Assembly (NCBI GenBank): GCA_019308985.1
Contig: JAFDHB010000040.1
Coordinates: forward strand, 1 to 24,340
Direction of reading: 5' to 3'
DNA: 24,340 nt
Source: Deltaproteobacteria bacterium
Lineage (GTDB): Bacteria > Desulfobacterota > DSM-4660 > Desulfatiglandales > HGW-15
The notes under the pieces were generated by a model. The model was not told the DNA's origin and did no database searches. It saw nothing but the letters and a program-made list of their open reading frames with translations. Positions 16,374 through 23,198 of the stretch are shown piece after piece. The position numbers and the translations under genes are program-made. The first letter of the stretch is position 1. Every line of letters begins with the position of its first letter.

Positions 16374-17348
16374 ATGAAGAAGGCACTTATTACCGGAATT
16401 ACCGGGCAGGATGGAAGCTATCTGGCGGAATTGCTCTTGGAAAAAGGATACGAGGTCCACGGCATTGTAAGGCGGGTCGCGATTGAGCAGCCCCAGGCCA
16501 GGATGTGGCGCATAAGGCACCTCTTGGACAGGATAAAGATCCACAGCGCATCCATGGAAAGCTATGCATCAATATTTGAGATAGTATCCAAGGTCAAACC
16601 CGACGAATGCTATCACCTGGCGGCCCAAAGCTATGTTTCCTACTCCTTTGAGGATGAATTCTCCACCATAAACACCAATCTGAACGGCACACACTATATC
16701 CTTTCCGCCGTAAAGCGGCAGGCCCCTGGTTGCAAATTCTACTTCGCTGCCTCCAGCGAGATGTTCGGCAATGCAAGGGAGAGCCCCCAGAACGAAAACA
16801 CCCCCTTCCATCCCCGCTCTCCCTATGGTATCTCCAAGCTCGCCGGCTTCGAGCTGACGAGAAACTATCGGGAGGCTTACGGTCTCTTTGCCCTTTCAGG
16901 GATCCTCTTCAATCACGAGTCACCCCGCAGAGGCGCCGAATTTGTCACGAGAAAGATAACCTCTTCCGCCGCCAAGATAAAGTTGGGGCTGGAAAATGAA
17001 ATACGCTTGGGCAACCTGGATGCTAAGCGGGACTGGGGCCATTCCCGTGATTACGTCAGGGCCATGTGGCTCATGCTCCAACAGGACGAGCCGGAGGACT
17101 ACGTTATAGCGTCGGGCAAGGCCCGTTCTGTAAGGGATTTCCTTGAGACCGCTTTTGACTATCTTGGGCTGGATTACGAGGAATATCTGGTGATAGACGA
17201 TCAACTCTTTAGGCCGTCCGAGGTCAATGTCCTCCAGGGAGACGCCTCAAAGGCACGCAGGAAACTCAACTGGCACCCCTTGATTTCCTTTGATGAGATG
17301 GTAACGGAGATGGTGGACAGCGACCTGGAGTGGTATTCGAAAAAATGA
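16374..17348 (+). CDS. gmd: GDP-mannose 4,6-dehydratase
   Basis: This 324-residue short-chain dehydrogenase-type enzyme turns GDP-D-mannose into GDP-4-keto-6-deoxy-D-mannose with bound NADP. The cofactor loop GITGQDGSYLAE (8-19), HLAAQSYV (81-88), catalytic SSEMFG (127-132), SPYGISK (149-155, Tyr151 and Lys155), NHESPRRG (180-187) and LDAKRDWGHSRDYVRAMW are all diagnostic of Gmd. Length is slightly short of the usual 340-370 but complete. The product feeds GDP-rhamnose, GDP-fucose or GDP-perosamine, yet no reductase (Rmd, Fcl) or aminotransferase (Per) gene is in the window, so the final sugar cannot be named. GAGAGA precedes the ATG; the gene is 35 bp after the GT-C gene. Confidence 0.95.
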   Translation: MKKALITGITGQDGSYLAELLLEKGYEVHGIVRRVAIEQPQARMWRIRHLLDRIKIHSASMESYASIFEIVSKVKPDECYHLAAQSYVSYSFEDEFSTINTNLNGTHYILSAVKRQAPGCKFYFAASSEMFGNARESPQNENTPFHPRSPYGISKLAGFELTRNYREAYGLFALSGILFNHESPRRGAEFVTRKITSSAAKIKLGLENEIRLGNLDAKRDWGHSRDYVRAMWLMLQQDEPEDYVIASGKARSVRDFLETAFDYLGLDYEEYLVIDDQLFRPSEVNVLQGDASKARRKLNWHPLISFDEMVTEMVDSDLEWYSKK

Positions 17349-17393
17349 CGGATTCCCAGAGAAGTCTATCCCACTCCTCCGCGTGATCCAGAG

Positions 17394-17427
17394 AGGGCCG
17401 TCGAGCCCTAGGTGCCCGCCTTGGGCA
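17394..17427 (+). other. Two consecutive short hairpins between gmd and the next GT gene
   Basis: AGGGC/GCCCT (17394-17398 with 17405-17409) and TGCCC/GGGCA (17413-17417 with 17423-17427) form two 5 bp GC-rich stems. There is no T run after them, so they are not a normal intrinsic terminator; they could mark an mRNA processing or stability element. Confidence 0.35.
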
Positions 17428-17453
17428 AGCGTGTTGGATCGAGGCTGGACTAT

Positions 17454-18662
17454 ATGAATATCTTGATGCTGGCAGATGTCTTCTTCCCGGATACCACTGG
17501 TGGTGCCGGCAGGGTACTCCACAATCTCTGTGCAGAACTCTCCGAAAGAGGTCATGAGGTTCATGTATTAACCAGAAATCCTTGCGGCTGTTTACCTTCT
17601 TATGAAGTCATCAAGCCCGGTTTTCTTGTTCATCGCTTCTTCGTTGACCAGAGCAAGCCCTGTTCCATGCTTGTCAATGAGCTTAAGAACAGCCTCTCAT
17701 TGGGCAGAGATCTCGCAAGAAGAACCACGTTCGACCTCGTTTGCATCCATCAAGCCTTTGCGGCGGTCGGACCCCTCTTGTTTTCACGGTGCCTTAAAGA
17801 TCTCCCCTTGGTCTACTTCTTTCATTCCCCCTGGCACGAAGAATTCCTCACCAAGGATCCTGCCGGGACGAAAATCAGGTACCGGCTGGGAGCGCCGCTC
17901 CTAAAAAGGATTGAAAGGCGGCTCATATCCCGTGCATCACTGGTGACTGTCCTCAGTAACTTCATGGGGGATAAGGTCTCCAGGGAGCATGGATTCCCTG
18001 AAGGCAGGATAAGAAAGCTCCCCTGTGGCATCGACCTGAGTCGTTTTGATCTGCCTTCCGGTGACAAGGCCTCGGCAAAAGAGAGAGCAGGGATTCCATC
18101 GGACAGGGTTGTCTTTTTGACAATCAGGAATCTGGTGCCCCGCATGGGACTGGACTCCCTCATCCGTGCCTTTCACAGCAGCGCCATAATAAGGGAAAAA
18201 GGGCTGCTTTTCATCGGCGGCAGCGGAGCCCTTGAAGGGGCTTTAAAACAGATGGTAAAGGACTTTGACCTGGATGGCATCATTCGTTTCTTGGGACACG
18301 TGCCCGAAGATAGACTGGCCCAGACCTATCAGTGGGCCGACTTTTTTATCCTTCCCACGAGGCGGTTGGAGGGCTTCGGCCTGGTAATCCTGGAAGCAAT
18401 GGCATGCGGGACACCGGTCCTTGGTACCCCGGTGGGCGCCATACCTGAGATAATCGGCGCCTTTGACAAAAGGTTGCTCTTCGATAGCCCCGGTTGGCAG
18501 GATCTAGCGAGAAAAATTGAGCTAGTTATTGAAGAAAGAGAACAATACTCCTTTGATCCCATTGCGTGCCGAAGATTTGTGGAGGAGAACTATTCCTGGG
18601 AGAAAATGGCCGAACATTTTGAAAAGGAAATAGCGGGGATCATTCCTTTGCCTTCCCCTTGA
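17454..18662 (+). CDS. GT4 family glycosyltransferase
   Basis: From the ATG at 17454 the protein has 402 residues. A GTG at 17412 would add 14 residues without family similarity and has no ribosome binding site, while GAGG lies 9 bases before the ATG. It begins MNILMLADVFFPDTTGGAGR, with ELSERGHEVHVLTR soon after. KLPCGIDLSRF and FLTIRNLVPRMGLDSLIRA precede the donor domain, and EX7E is complete in LEGFGLVILEAMACGTPV. It is the last gene of the locus. Its last 23 bases overlap the 3' end of the cytochrome gene on the other strand, so the two transcripts collide here and no terminator separates them. Confidence 0.9.
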   Translation: MNILMLADVFFPDTTGGAGRVLHNLCAELSERGHEVHVLTRNPCGCLPSYEVIKPGFLVHRFFVDQSKPCSMLVNELKNSLSLGRDLARRTTFDLVCIHQAFAAVGPLLFSRCLKDLPLVYFFHSPWHEEFLTKDPAGTKIRYRLGAPLLKRIERRLISRASLVTVLSNFMGDKVSREHGFPEGRIRKLPCGIDLSRFDLPSGDKASAKERAGIPSDRVVFLTIRNLVPRMGLDSLIRAFHSSAIIREKGLLFIGGSGALEGALKQMVKDFDLDGIIRFLGHVPEDRLAQTYQWADFFILPTRRLEGFGLVILEAMACGTPVLGTPVGAIPEIIGAFDKRLLFDSPGWQDLARKIELVIEEREQYSFDPIACRRFVEENYSWEKMAEHFEKEIAGIIPLPSP

Positions 18663-20124
18663 ACTCCAGCCAGTCTATCATCTCCCGGATGTTCTCGGCC
18701 ATGTACCATCGCCCGTTGGCAAAGGTCCCGTAGTCAGCACCGGCCATGGCGGATGCCAGGCGAACCGAGTTGGCATAGAACAACCACTGCCTTACCCATT
18801 TTCTCTCGATCGCCTCGTTGAAGATACTCTCGCCCTTGTCCATTCCTTTGGCAGCCCCCCTCTTCCAGGCCTCCATCACCAGCCTTGTCGCCGTAAGGGT
18901 CATCTCATTACTGGTCAGTATGGTGTTGCCCAGCCTGTTGAAGTGCCCCTGCACCCATCCTGTCCCATGGCAGGAGAGGCACACTGCCTTCATGGTGTCC
19001 AGCCTTTTTTCCTGTTCCCCGGGCCCAATCAAGTACCCCGTCGCAGGTTCCCCGGTCAGCTCCGTGGCAAGAGGGAAGCCTGACTTATTTCTGATAATAG
19101 ATATATCAGGCGATTTTGGATGGGCATGGGCGTAAACAACTCCAAAGAGCCTCCAGGGAAGCCGGTCGTTCATTTGGTGGGTCCTCTCGGAGATGACCTC
19201 ACCCTCCCCATTTACCAACAGACTCACATGACATGTTGCACACGTGGGGGCGGAGAAATCTTTCCCAGGCCGCCAGGGCACAGAGTCAAAATCCCATCCA
19301 CTCCCCGTTGCACCGTATATATTACCGTGCTTACTTACAAGGTAAACCGGATAAGCCGGGACATCAGGCCCCTTGTGACATTCAGAGCAGGTCTGGGGAC
19401 TCCTCGCCATCTTTATGGAAAACTCGTGCCTGGTGTGACAGGAGGAGCAGGAACCCCGGGTGCCGTCAGGGTTGATGCGGCCCACCCCCTGGTTTGGCCA
19501 GCCTGAAAGGAGCGGTATTTCCACATCAGCCAGGTCTGTCTCCCTCTTCATCATCCCTGTGACCTTGACCACCGTGCCGTGACAGTAAAGGCAGGAGTCT
19601 GCGTTGGTCTCAGGCACGGGAGGCCTGACATCCACCTCATTCCCATCAAAGACCTGCACCCCGTTGATTTGCTTTACGAGATCCATGTACAATGAATTGC
19701 CCACAAGGTTTCCGTGGGCCGTTGACATGATGTTCCGGGCAAACTGGCGCTCTTCTTTTACATGGCAAACAGCGCAGTCAGAGGGAGACACTACTATATG
19801 AACCTGGTAATCATTATGCTCAAAGGTATCTCCATGACTTTCCGAGTTCAAGGTATGGCATTCCACACAACCAACGGTAACGGGAAGGAGTCTTTGTGGT
19901 ATTTCCTCCGTGGAAATCCTCCTTTCAAGCGCCTGCTTCCGCAACCCCTCCTCTGGTGATACGGCCGCATGCCTGCTCCTTTTCCACGCTTCCACGATCC
20001 CCGGGGTGAGCACTGAGTGACATTCCAGGCAAGTTTCCGTATCGTCACTGGTTTCAGCGCCATATCCGGCACTGGAGATGAACGCGAGCACAATTCCGGC
20101 TAAAATGGGTACGAGCCCTTTCAC
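18640..20124 (-). CDS. Octaheme c-type cytochrome, hydroxylamine-oxidoreductase-like
   Basis: From the GTG at 20124 the precursor has 494 residues: signal peptide MKGLVPILAGIVLAFISSAGYGA, then a periplasmic protein with eight CxxCH heme sites (CLECH 32, CVECH 86, CAVCH 117, CLYCH 178, CSSCH 226, CSECH 246, CATCH 295, CLSCH 382). The spacing, the segment WRPGKDFSAPTCATCH, the following THQMNDRLPWRL, and CHGTGWVQGHF after the last heme match the HAO family of octaheme proteins; all eight sites end in histidine, unlike octaheme tetrathionate reductase with its CxxCK. HAO relatives oxidise hydroxylamine or hydrazine, or reduce nitrite; the crosslinking tyrosine cannot be settled by eye. The GTG start has AAAGGGG five bases upstream and gives a clean signal peptide, whereas a longer frame from 20256 does not. 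No quinol-oxidising tetraheme partner is adjacent. Confidence 0.82.
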   Translation of the reverse strand: MKGLVPILAGIVLAFISSAGYGAETSDDTETCLECHSVLTPGIVEAWKRSRHAAVSPEEGLRKQALERRISTEEIPQRLLPVTVGCVECHTLNSESHGDTFEHNDYQVHIVVSPSDCAVCHVKEERQFARNIMSTAHGNLVGNSLYMDLVKQINGVQVFDGNEVDVRPPVPETNADSCLYCHGTVVKVTGMMKRETDLADVEIPLLSGWPNQGVGRINPDGTRGSCSSCHTRHEFSIKMARSPQTCSECHKGPDVPAYPVYLVSKHGNIYGATGSGWDFDSVPWRPGKDFSAPTCATCHVSLLVNGEGEVISERTHQMNDRLPWRLFGVVYAHAHPKSPDISIIRNKSGFPLATELTGEPATGYLIGPGEQEKRLDTMKAVCLSCHGTGWVQGHFNRLGNTILTSNEMTLTATRLVMEAWKRGAAKGMDKGESIFNEAIERKWVRQWLFYANSVRLASAMAGADYGTFANGRWYMAENIREMIDWLEFKGKAKE

Positions 20125-20375
20125 GCCAACCCCTTTCTCAAGAAACGTCTTTTTACCCCGCCAAATACCACCCCGATCTCCCCAGTTGATCCGAATCCTT
20201 GTGCCGATTTGCATCATCTTGGGAGGCCAAAGCAAAAGTCTTGTGGCCCACGCCAAATGGATTGGAGTCTAGGCCCTCTTGAACGAGCATCCGGCGGATT
20301 GTACAAGCCCTCCGGCGCAAAGCACAAGGGAGTAGGAAGGTTTTCTCTCTTTGGCAAGAACCCTGAGGTTTCCGG

Positions 20376-20392
20376 AAAAGCCCGCAGCCGGG
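20376..20392 (-). terminator. Weak intrinsic terminator after the TPR gene
   Basis: On the minus strand CCCG-GCTG-CGGG is followed by CTTTT, beginning 2 bp after the TPR stop codon. The stem is only 4 bp and the T run is short, so it may be leaky and allow transcription into the cytochrome gene 270 bp further on. Confidence 0.3.
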
Positions 20393-20393
20393 T

Positions 20394-21119
20394 TCAAGAT
20401 TTCTGCATGTTTACATATTTCTTGTACAGCTTGCACCCATCATCATAGCCCAGGTCACAGGACCTTCTTAGGTCCTCCAAGGCCTTACCTATTTCCTCTT
20501 TCTCCAAGTAACAGCGACCGCGGTTGTAATAGGCCCACCCGTTCCTGGGCTTCAATTCCAATGACTTTGTCAGGTAAAGGATCCCAGTGTCCCAGTCACC
20601 TCGGCGGACATGTAACCATGCAAGGTTATCATAGGCTTCCGCAAAGTCGGAACGCAGTTGGATGACCGTCTTGAAATCTTGAGTGGCCTTTTCGTATTCC
20701 CTTAGTTTTATGAGCGTCAGCCCCCTGAAAAAATATGCTTCATGATTCTTTGGATCAAGTTTGACCGCCTTTCCATATTCCACCAAGGCTTCCTGGTACC
20801 TGGATTTGCGGTGAAGTACATAACCCCTCCGGACATAAATCTTGGCCTCTTTCACACTCTTGGAATAGGGCCTTACACCTCTGAAGGCCTCCTCCATAAA
20901 TCTGCGGGGATACTTCTCAATGGTCTTTATCAACTCGGTTATGGTCATATCAGGTACACCGGGCAGGCCGGTCTTGAGGGATCTCAATCCAAGATAACCA
21001 AATAGGATGAGTGCTACGAGAGCAGCCACAATGACACCCGTAGCCCAAGGGTCGGTGCTCAAGAATTTCCTTCTCCCTTTTGTTCTGCCTTCTGGCTTGG
21101 TGCCGGTTTCTTGGTTCAT
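20394..21119 (-). CDS. Membrane-anchored TPR protein
   Basis: The 241-residue protein has a basic cytoplasmic N-terminus, one membrane helix (about 27-47), and a periplasmic part. Roughly four tetratricopeptide repeats occupy residues 93-126, 127-160, 161-194 and 195-228, seen from the recurring pattern of A/G-x-Y-x-x-R-G and ending with A-x-x-D-x-x-x/S-x-x-L. The last repeat ends in SCDLGYDDGCKLYKKY, close to the Sel1-like variant. TPR domains bind partner proteins or peptides; no specific partner is indicated. It lies upstream of the octaheme cytochrome in the same direction, so it may help that protein or its maturation, but TPR proteins are common and the 270 bp gap with a possible terminator weakens the link. 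AGGG stands at a usable distance before the ATG. Confidence 0.8.
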   Translation of the reverse strand: MNQETGTKPEGRTKGRRKFLSTDPWATGVIVAALVALILFGYLGLRSLKTGLPGVPDMTITELIKTIEKYPRRFMEEAFRGVRPYSKSVKEAKIYVRRGYVLHRKSRYQEALVEYGKAVKLDPKNHEAYFFRGLTLIKLREYEKATQDFKTVIQLRSDFAEAYDNLAWLHVRRGDWDTGILYLTKSLELKPRNGWAYYNRGRCYLEKEEIGKALEDLRRSCDLGYDDGCKLYKKYVNMQKS

Positions 21120-21163
21120 TGCAAGCCCTGTACCCCTAAAACCGGAAAAGCAAGAAACATTGT

Positions 21164-21287
21164 CTTAGTGCTTCGATTCGCAATTACGGTGGCGTATCTT
21201 TCGGATGAGAATCCTTATTAATGCTCACTCAGCACTAAGTCCTGAGTAAATAAAGACGTTAGGGCATTTATGAATCGAAGGGCTTAG
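21164..21287. repeat. Imperfect inverted repeat around the rimI-TPR gap
   Basis: CTTAGTGCTTCGATTC (21164-21179) and GAATCGAAGGGCTTAG (21272-21287) are inverted arms matching at 13 of 16 positions. Between them ACTCAG (21227-21232) and CTGAGT (21242-21247) form a small stem. The right arm includes the rimI stop codon. It might fold in the transcript leaving rimI or be the remains of a small mobile element; no T run marks it as a terminator. Confidence 0.4.
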
Positions 21288-21712
21288 TCTTCTGCGCTCA
21301 TAATAAGCGCGTCATCGTCGCCATAGTAATTCTCCGACACCCCTGTAATTTTCATGCCCATCGCCCTGTAAAAGGAAATCGCTCCTGTATTTTTGGATCT
21401 TACCTCAAGCCACAATTTTTGTCCAGCCCCCCCGGCGGCATACCGGTAAAGGCTTTTCCCGATTCCTTTCCTCCTGTGCCCAGGACTGACCGCGGTAGAG
21501 ATTATGTGTCCGTCCTTTTCCATGATCAGATAACCCACCACCGAACAATCTATTTCCGCAACAATGAAAATGGTTTCAGGCCTTCTTGCATAATACTTGA
21601 AGACTTCTCCCGGGTAAGGGGTCTTTGGAAAGGCATGCTTTTCTATCTCAAGAATCTCCTCGAGGTCTTCCGGCTCGAATCTTCTTATCCTCGGGGCAAG
21701 AGTATGAACCAT
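21284..21712 (-). CDS. rimI: Ribosomal protein S18 alanine N-acetyltransferase (GNAT)
   Basis: This 142-residue GNAT-fold enzyme would acetylate the N-terminal alanine of ribosomal protein S18 using acetyl-CoA. It shows RIRRFEPEDLEEILEIEKHAFP at the start, VSPGHRRKGIGKSL (76-87) as the acetyl-CoA phosphate loop, LEVRSKNTGAISFYRAMG (102-119) with Glu103 and Tyr115 where E. coli RimI has its catalytic pair, and a C-terminal YYGDDDALIM typical of RimI. Length agrees with the family. The ribosome binding site is weak. Other GNAT enzymes share the fold, so the precise substrate is an inference from these motifs. Confidence 0.8.
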   Translation of the reverse strand: MVHTLAPRIRRFEPEDLEEILEIEKHAFPKTPYPGEVFKYYARRPETIFIVAEIDCSVVGYLIMEKDGHIISTAVSPGHRRKGIGKSLYRYAAGGAGQKLWLEVRSKNTGAISFYRAMGMKITGVSENYYGDDDALIMSAED

Positions 21713-21779
21713 CTACGAGATCCAACTTTCTCTTCCTGCGAACTGTGCACAAGGCCCGATAAAGCGCCTCCCGGCAGTC

Positions 21780-22358
21780 CTATTTGCGGTTTCCAAGGCC
21801 TATTTCGTCAGCCACCTCCCGCATGCCCATAATTGTATCTGTAATAAGCTCTGTGAGTTCCATCCCTAACATCTCGGCCCCCTTCTCGATAATGGACCTG
21901 TCTACACCGGCCGCGAATCGCTTGTCTTTCCATTTCTTTTTCACGGATTTCGCTGTCAAGTCAAGGACGCTCTTGGAAGGACGAACCAGCGCAGTGGTAA
22001 CTATCAGTCCTGTCAACTCATCTATTGCGTAGAGGACCTTCTCAAGATCTGACTTAGGTTCAACCCCTGAGCAGATTCCCCACCCGTGACTCACTACAGC
22101 CCTTATGTATTCTTCGGGCCAACCCTGCTCTCTCAGGATCTCCGGGCTCTTCTTGCAGTGCTCTTCCGGGAACCTTTCATAGTCAAGATCATGAACGAGA
22201 CCGATGACCCCCCATTTTTCCTCATCTTCACCCCTGTTCCTGGCAAAATACCGCATGACCCCCTCCACGGCAAGGGCGTGCTTTATCAGGCTCTCGCTCG
22301 AGTTGTATTCCCTTAAGAGATCGTAAGCCTCTTCTCGACTCGGCGTTTTTTCATCCAT
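21780..22358 (-). CDS. HD-domain metal-dependent phosphohydrolase
   Basis: From the ATG at 22358 the protein has 192 residues; AGGAGGAG lies just upstream, while an ATG at 22391 lacks such a site. It shows the HD pattern: KHALAVE (His27), LVHDLDYERFP (His56-Asp57), VVSHGWG (His91) and AIDELTGL (Asp113), which together bind one or two metal ions. The product is a predicted soluble HDIG-type hydrolase acting on phosphoesters or nucleotides; close relatives are usually annotated only as HD superfamily hydrolases, and the substrate is unknown. It follows the inverted repeat at 22407-22516 and ends 67 bp before rimI on the same strand. Confidence 0.85.
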   Translation of the reverse strand: MDEKTPSREEAYDLLREYNSSESLIKHALAVEGVMRYFARNRGEDEEKWGVIGLVHDLDYERFPEEHCKKSPEILREQGWPEEYIRAVVSHGWGICSGVEPKSDLEKVLYAIDELTGLIVTTALVRPSKSVLDLTAKSVKKKWKDKRFAAGVDRSIIEKGAEMLGMELTELITDTIMGMREVADEIGLGNRK

Positions 22359-22406
22359 CAGACTCCTCCTCTTCCCCGAAAACTCGCTCAAGCATTATTT
22401 GTTAAT

Positions 22407-22516
22407 CGTTATTGGTTATACGTTTCAAAGGCCGCGTACCTGAGATAGCGCTTGCACACCTGGTAGAGATATGAGAATGGCAACCAAGGGCGATCAGCAA
22501 CGCATAACCAATAACG
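22407..22516. repeat. Inverted repeat with 18 bp arms
   Basis: CGTTATTGGTTATACGTT (22407-22424) and AACGCATAACCAATAACG (22499-22516) are inverted copies matching at 17 of 18 positions, 74 bp apart. The element lies between the HD gene and the host-attachment gene, in the leader of the former. The size (110 bp) and terminal repeats would fit a small non-autonomous element or a long-loop hairpin in the transcript. No flanking direct repeat was recognised. Confidence 0.7.
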
Positions 22517-22530
22517 CCCAATTTGAGGTC

Positions 22531-23028
22531 CTAGGTTCCGGGTCTCCTTCTGGGCGGAATTATCCCCTCCTTTGCCAGGTGATTATGAATCTGTTCAGGT
22601 GTAAATTTGCTCATGTCCTTGGCCAATTCCTCCACCTTGAGGTCCGGCCTCTGGATGGCATCCATGTTTTGCCGCAAAAGGCCCAGCATTTGTGCCGGGG
22701 CGACCATGATAATATGGCGTGATTTCTTCTGTTTTGCCAATCTCTTGGTCTCGTCTATGATTCGCTTTGCGAAGCGCCTGTCGAACTCATCTTCGTGTTG
22801 TGAGCGATGATCATCATAGCCGTGAGAAGGACCTCCTCCCGGCGCCTTTCCTCTGCCGGTCTTTGAGTCCGAGTACAATTCCTTGCCTGGCACATCCTTT
22901 TCAGGATTGAGAATCTTTCCGCACTCAACCAGTCTCGGACTTGATTCAAGTTCAGGGAACTCCGCTGATTCCAGGGTAAAGAAACGTGAATGCCCACCAC
23001 TTGATACCACGACAAGATAATCATCCAT
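22531..23028 (-). CDS. Host-attachment (Host_attach/baeRF-like) family protein
   Basis: The 165-residue product (from the ATG at 23028, preceded by AGGAGGGGG) has the layout of the family named 'protein required for attachment to host cells', first described in Agrobacterium. It opens with YLVVVSSGGHSRFFTLE as the initial strand pair, then NPEKDVPGKELYSD and a glycine/histidine-rich middle. EDEFDRRFAKRIIDE follows, then HIIMVAPAQMLGLLRQNM, and the end has DLKVEELAKDMSKFTPEQIHNHLA. The fold is related to the release-factor eRF1 central domain (baeRF), and such proteins may act at ribosomes rather than at a host surface. An upstream in-frame ATG (23109) is not supported by a ribosome binding site. 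Confidence 0.8.
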   Translation of the reverse strand: MDDYLVVVSSGGHSRFFTLESAEFPELESSPRLVECGKILNPEKDVPGKELYSDSKTGRGKAPGGGPSHGYDDHRSQHEDEFDRRFAKRIIDETKRLAKQKKSRHIIMVAPAQMLGLLRQNMDAIQRPDLKVEELAKDMSKFTPEQIHNHLAKEGIIPPRRRPGT

Positions 23029-23198
23029 TTTCCCCCTCCTCTCGGGTTTCCTGAAATTTAGAAAGACAAGACTACATGCGTCCTCCTTTGCCATCGGGAT
23101 CAGCCCCATCTGGTGCCGCCCTTCAGGCTGGTTGCAAAGGGGTTCTCTCTTCTCCTCCTGCTCCTCCCATCTGCATTCTTAGGGCAAGATACAAAATG

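Noticed and set aside
17412..17453. GTG start extending the last GT4 by 14 residues
   Set aside because: No ribosome binding site and no family similarity upstream of MNILMLADVF; the two hairpins lie in or just before this stretch.
20125..20256. Longer N-terminus of the octaheme cytochrome from an ATG at 20256
   Set aside because: The extra 44 residues are charged and unrelated to a signal peptide, while the GTG at 20124 has a ribosome binding site and starts a clean signal peptide.
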